A stretch of 64,000 nucleotides of DNA from Flagellimonas flava (GTDB lineage Bacteria > Bacteroidota > Bacteroidia > Flavobacteriales > Flavobacteriaceae): the NCBI RefSeq assembly GCF_900129665.1, contig NZ_FQWL01000002.1, positions 496,001-560,000 on the forward strand, read 5' to 3'. The position numbers and the translations under genes were made by a program. Shown piece after piece: positions 61,356 to 64,000 of the stretch. Every line of letters begins with the position of its first letter. The stretch's first letter is position 1. A model generated the notes under the pieces. The model searched no databases and was not told the DNA's origin. It was given only the letters and a program-made list of their open reading frames with translations.

Positions 61356-62108
61356 TCAGTTCAAGAGAATATCATCAGCAATGCTCTTGCCCCTTGGAAT
61401 CGTAATATCCTGAATATCAATGCTCAGGGCATCATAGGATTTAATATGTTCCTTATTTACAATATAGGACTTGTGCACCCTTCTAAAATTTTTGGGGAGT
61501 TGTTGCAGTGCGCCCTTAATACTTCCGTAGCTGGTAATCTTGGATTTATCCGATAAATGATAGGTGACATAGTTCCCCAATCCTTCCACAAAAAGAATAG
61601 TGTCTATGGGAACACGATGTGTTTTTCGATTGGAACGAATCTCCAAAATCTCACTTTCCAAATTTTGGTTCCGCTCATGTTCAACAGCCCAAAGCTGAAA
61701 AAGTTTTATGGCCAAAATAAATAGTACGGTGGTATTGATCAGGATAATTACCCGCACCAAGTTCATCACGTTGAACAACCCAGCGGTAGAATCGTTGAGC
61801 AACAACTCTTCATAAAAGAGATGGATGAAAACCCGTTGCATGATTCCACCTATAAAAAGCAGAATACCATAACCCAAGAAAAAGCTTGTGAACTTTCTTT
61901 TCAACAGGTATTTGGGAAGTAAAAAATAAATGGTCACGTATACCGCGAGAATGCGAATGGGCAGCAACACAAATTCAAGATAAAACGAGGCCAAATAACC
62001 TTCTTCCCCAACCCAAATCAATCCAAAAAGAATGTAGTACAGCACCCAAAAAATGGCGTGCGTTGCTATTCTGGAATTAAATAGATAGAAGTTGGTACTG
62101 GATTTCAT
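61356..62108 (-). CDS. Membrane LytTR-type transcriptional regulator
   Basis: A 250-residue protein with four membrane helices in the N-terminal part (about 15-130: HAIFWVLYYILFGLIWV, FVLLPIRILAVYVTIYFLL, FFLGYGILLFIGGIMQRV, VIILINTTVLFILAIKLF), a short coiled segment, and a C-terminal LytTR DNA-binding domain (about 160-250; VPIDTILFVEGLGNYVTYHL, FRRVHKSYIVNKEHI). The membrane part resembles that of LytS-like kinases but no kinase or receiver domain is present, so it appears to be a one-component membrane regulator. It is divergent from the PDZ-hydrolase gene. Confidence 0.9.
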   Translation of the reverse strand: MKSSTNFYLFNSRIATHAIFWVLYYILFGLIWVGEEGYLASFYLEFVLLPIRILAVYVTIYFLLPKYLLKRKFTSFFLGYGILLFIGGIMQRVFIHLFYEELLLNDSTAGLFNVMNLVRVIILINTTVLFILAIKLFQLWAVEHERNQNLESEILEIRSNRKTHRVPIDTILFVEGLGNYVTYHLSDKSKITSYGSIKGALQQLPKNFRRVHKSYIVNKEHIKSYDALSIDIQDITIPRGKSIADDILLN

Positions 62109-62127
62109 GATGCGCTTCTGAACTCGT

Positions 62128-62164
62128 CATGCCCGGCATGGATTTGATATAAAAAAACCATGCC
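62128..62164. repeat. CATGCC / GGCATG half-sites in divergent promoter
   Basis: CATGCC-C-GGCATG (62128-62140), a perfect palindrome, and CCATGCC (62158-62164), which is also complementary to GGCATGG (62135-62141). The two CATGCC copies start 31 bp apart, about three helical turns. They are located between the LytTR gene and the hydrolase gene. Confidence 0.4.
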
Positions 62165-62232
62165 TTGGTATAAATTCTCCCTCAGCTAAAAATAGGCAAT
62201 CTAATTTTAAGAAAATCATAAAACAGCATAGC

Positions 62233-63558
62233 ATGAAACTTAAAAGTAGTATTGTATCAACATTTATTTTTCTTCTCTCCATATTTTCCGTTGAGGCCCA
62301 AGAGTTGGGCCGTAGAAGCTCATGGGAAGCTATAATTAGTGGTCCCGCAAACAACACTCCTGGAGCAAAAATCAACTCGATTGAAACGAATAGTCCACTC
62401 GACAAGGCGGGGTTTTTGCCAGACGATGTCATCATTGAAGTGGATGGTATTCCCATAACTTCTGATGAAAATTGGACCGAGGCGAGCTATGGTCTTAGGG
62501 CTAACAACAAAATTCATATCAAGGCGGTCAGGAATGCCAAATTGATTGAAAAGGAGGTACTTTTCAATCCCTTGGAAAAGGAAACCCATACAGGTTTGGA
62601 TACCTATTATGAAGAAGTTACCAGCATTTACGGAGTCACCCAACGAACCATCATCACCAAACCAAAAAAAAACGGAAAACAACCAGCCGTTGTCCTCATC
62701 GGCGGACTAAGCTGTTCCAGTATTGAAACATACCCTGGAAGACGGGGTAATTGGGTGCAGACCATCAAGGATTTGGTGGAAAAATCGGGTATGGTGGTCA
62801 TGCGCATCGAAAAACCAGGTGTAGGTGACAGTCAAGGTGATTGCAGTCAATCCGATTTCATTACAGATTTGGAGGGATACCGAGCAGCCCTTCGGAACCT
62901 AAAGTCAAAGCCTTATGTTGATCCCGATAAAATCGTGGTTTACGGTTCCAGTATGGGTAGTGCCCTTGCACCATTGCTGGCCAACGAATTTAATTTGGCG
63001 GGGGTCATTTCTGATGGTACTTTCTTCAAGACCTGGTACGAACATATGCTGGAAATTGAACGTCGCATACTCCAATTTCAAGGAAATTCAGAATCGGAAA
63101 TTGTGGAGAAAATGAACAAGTATTACATCCCGTTGTATTACGGAATGCTCATCGAAAAAAAGACCTATCAAGAGGTGGTGGATGCCTATCCGGCCTTGGC
63201 TGCCTATAACTACCATTCTCCTGCGCATATGTACGGACGCCCCGTTGCCTATTACCAACAATTACAGGATTTTAATCTTGCCGGACAATGGGAAAAGCTA
63301 AAGGTTCCCGTGCGGATTTTACGTGGACAGAACGACTGGATCATGTCCTCTTTTGACAACCACATGATCATGGAAGTGTTGGAACGGAATGGACATCAGG
63401 ACCATATTTTACATGAGTATCCGGGATTGGATCATTGGAACACCATCCATAAAACACCCAAGGATTCTTTTGAAGGAAATCCTGGAGAATGGGACGAGGG
63501 CACCATCAATATCATTGTTGGTTGGGCACAGGACATCGTGGGATTGGATTCCAAATAA
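62233..63558 (+). CDS. Exported PDZ domain-alpha/beta hydrolase fusion
   Basis: A 441-residue exported protein: signal peptide (about 1-23, FSVEAQ), a PDZ domain at about 35-110 (SIETNSPLDKAGFLPDDVII), then an alpha/beta hydrolase domain with oxyanion region VVLIGGLSCSSIE, nucleophile Ser in VVYGSSMGSALAPL, an acid in RGQNDWIMS and His in YPGLDHWNTIH. PDZ domains bind C-terminal peptides or gate access; with a hydrolase this suggests a periplasmic peptidase or esterase. It is divergent from a LytTR regulator. Confidence 0.9.
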   Translation: MKLKSSIVSTFIFLLSIFSVEAQELGRRSSWEAIISGPANNTPGAKINSIETNSPLDKAGFLPDDVIIEVDGIPITSDENWTEASYGLRANNKIHIKAVRNAKLIEKEVLFNPLEKETHTGLDTYYEEVTSIYGVTQRTIITKPKKNGKQPAVVLIGGLSCSSIETYPGRRGNWVQTIKDLVEKSGMVVMRIEKPGVGDSQGDCSQSDFITDLEGYRAALRNLKSKPYVDPDKIVVYGSSMGSALAPLLANEFNLAGVISDGTFFKTWYEHMLEIERRILQFQGNSESEIVEKMNKYYIPLYYGMLIEKKTYQEVVDAYPALAAYNYHSPAHMYGRPVAYYQQLQDFNLAGQWEKLKVPVRILRGQNDWIMSSFDNHMIMEVLERNGHQDHILHEYPGLDHWNTIHKTPKDSFEGNPGEWDEGTINIIVGWAQDIVGLDSK

Positions 63559-63588
63559 AGCTAAAGCTTTTGCATCCTTTAAGGCCGG

Positions 63589-64000
63589 TCAGGACCTACC
63601 ATCTTTCCGGCCTTTTAGTTCTTGAATTGCCTTTAGGTATTTTTCAAGTTCCAACCGCACCCTTGGAAACAAAAACAACAGCCCGATCATGTTGGGGAAA
63701 ACCATCGCCAAAATCATGGCATCGGAGAATTTGATCACGGCATCCAAGGTGATAGCTGCCCCTAGAATAGTGAACATCAAGAAAATTACTTTGTAGACAA
63801 GGTCCGACCATTTGCCCCTTCCAAACAAATACTTCCAAGCTTGGAGCCCGTAATAGGACCAGGAAAGTATGGTTGAGAACGCAAATAGAATAACGGCAAC
63901 CACCAATACATAAGATGACCCGCTTATGGCATTTTCGAACGCCAATGAGGTAAGGTTGATACCCCCCACTCGGGAACCATCCATCATTAGCACCTTATTG
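63589..64000 (-). CDS. Alanine:cation symporter (AGCS), C-terminal part
   Basis: The frame is open to the right edge and ends at 63589; about 136 C-terminal residues are visible. FENAISGSSYVLVVAVILFA, FSTILSWSYYGLQAWKYLFG (the conserved late-helix region) and FPNMIGLLFLFPRVRLELEK are typical of the sodium:alanine symporter family, which takes up small neutral amino acids with sodium. The GTG at 63993 is internal, not the start. The C-terminus has three to four membrane helices then a charged tail. Confidence 0.9.
   Translation of the reverse strand, partial: NKVLMMDGSRVGGINLTSLAFENAISGSSYVLVVAVILFAFSTILSWSYYGLQAWKYLFGRGKWSDLVYKVIFLMFTILGAAITLDAVIKFSDAMILAMVFPNMIGLLFLFPRVRLELEKYLKAIQELKGRKDGRS

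Overview
The window reads as an ordinary chromosomal stretch of a marine-type member of the Flavobacteriaceae (Bacteroidota). The evidence is family content: TonB-dependent receptors with an N-terminal carboxypeptidase-regulatory-like domain, DUF5689/lamin-tail lipoproteins, DUF3108, a eukaryote-like long isoleucyl-tRNA synthetase, many lipoproteins with a late lipobox Cys, almost no Shine-Dalgarno sites, and promoters of the Bacteroidota form TTTG-N18-20-TAnnTTTG. I cannot name the genus from the sequence alone. I see no tRNA or rRNA gene, no CRISPR array, no insertion sequence and no prophage.

Layout. 1-5.6 kb: partial glyS, a coiled-coil membrane protein, a ComF-type phosphoribosyltransferase, a Big_5 lipoprotein, a nitrilase-family omega-amidase and an ankyrin protein. 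5.7-10 kb: katG, transcribed towards the ankyrin gene, then a DinB-like protein, a SYLF protein and a small beta-barrel. 10-17.6 kb: orphan secreted proteins flanking a divergent locus made of a DUF5689/lamin-tail lipoprotein, a 912-aa TonB-dependent receptor and a secreted endonuclease/exonuclease/phosphatase-fold enzyme. 17.8-26 kb: a cytochrome-b-like membrane protein, a 900-aa TonB receptor, and a tight operon DUF3108 - tryptophan dioxygenase - M23 peptidase - pgi. 26-37 kb: a candidate small RNA, a patatin-Omp85 self-secreting lipase, uvrC, a 28-codon membrane microprotein, 5-FTHF cyclo-ligase, lspA, a DksA-like protein, ileS and an LEA-like lipoprotein. 37-47.6 kb: a heme-receptor-like TonB receptor behind recO, gdhA, a cystathionine gamma-synthase-type enzyme, a DUF3298 lipoprotein, an amino-acid racemase, an ArsC-like protein with an EamA exporter, a thioesterase and a nitronate monooxygenase. 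47.6-54.6 kb: bestrophin channel, YheT-type hydrolase, cytochrome c lipoprotein, small secreted proteins, a second DinB protein followed by the remnant of a third, and a SulP transporter. 54.7-64 kb: an AraC-regulated catabolic cassette (PhyH dioxygenase, sodium:solute symporter, SDR), an orphan lipoprotein, gpsA, a membrane LytTR regulator, a PDZ-alpha/beta hydrolase and the end of an alanine:cation symporter.

The most system-like parts are (1) the AraC / PhyH / SSS / SDR cassette, whose divergent promoter carries 10-bp direct repeats exactly 21 bp apart and abutting the -33 element; (2) the divergent nuclease / lamin-tail lipoprotein / TonB receptor locus with a 10-bp-arm inverted repeat in the shared promoter; and (3) a candidate ~105-nt small RNA whose 17-nt unpaired motif recurs in the 3' UTR of an unrelated lipoprotein gene 33 kb away. 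None of these can be called new without database searches that I could not run.
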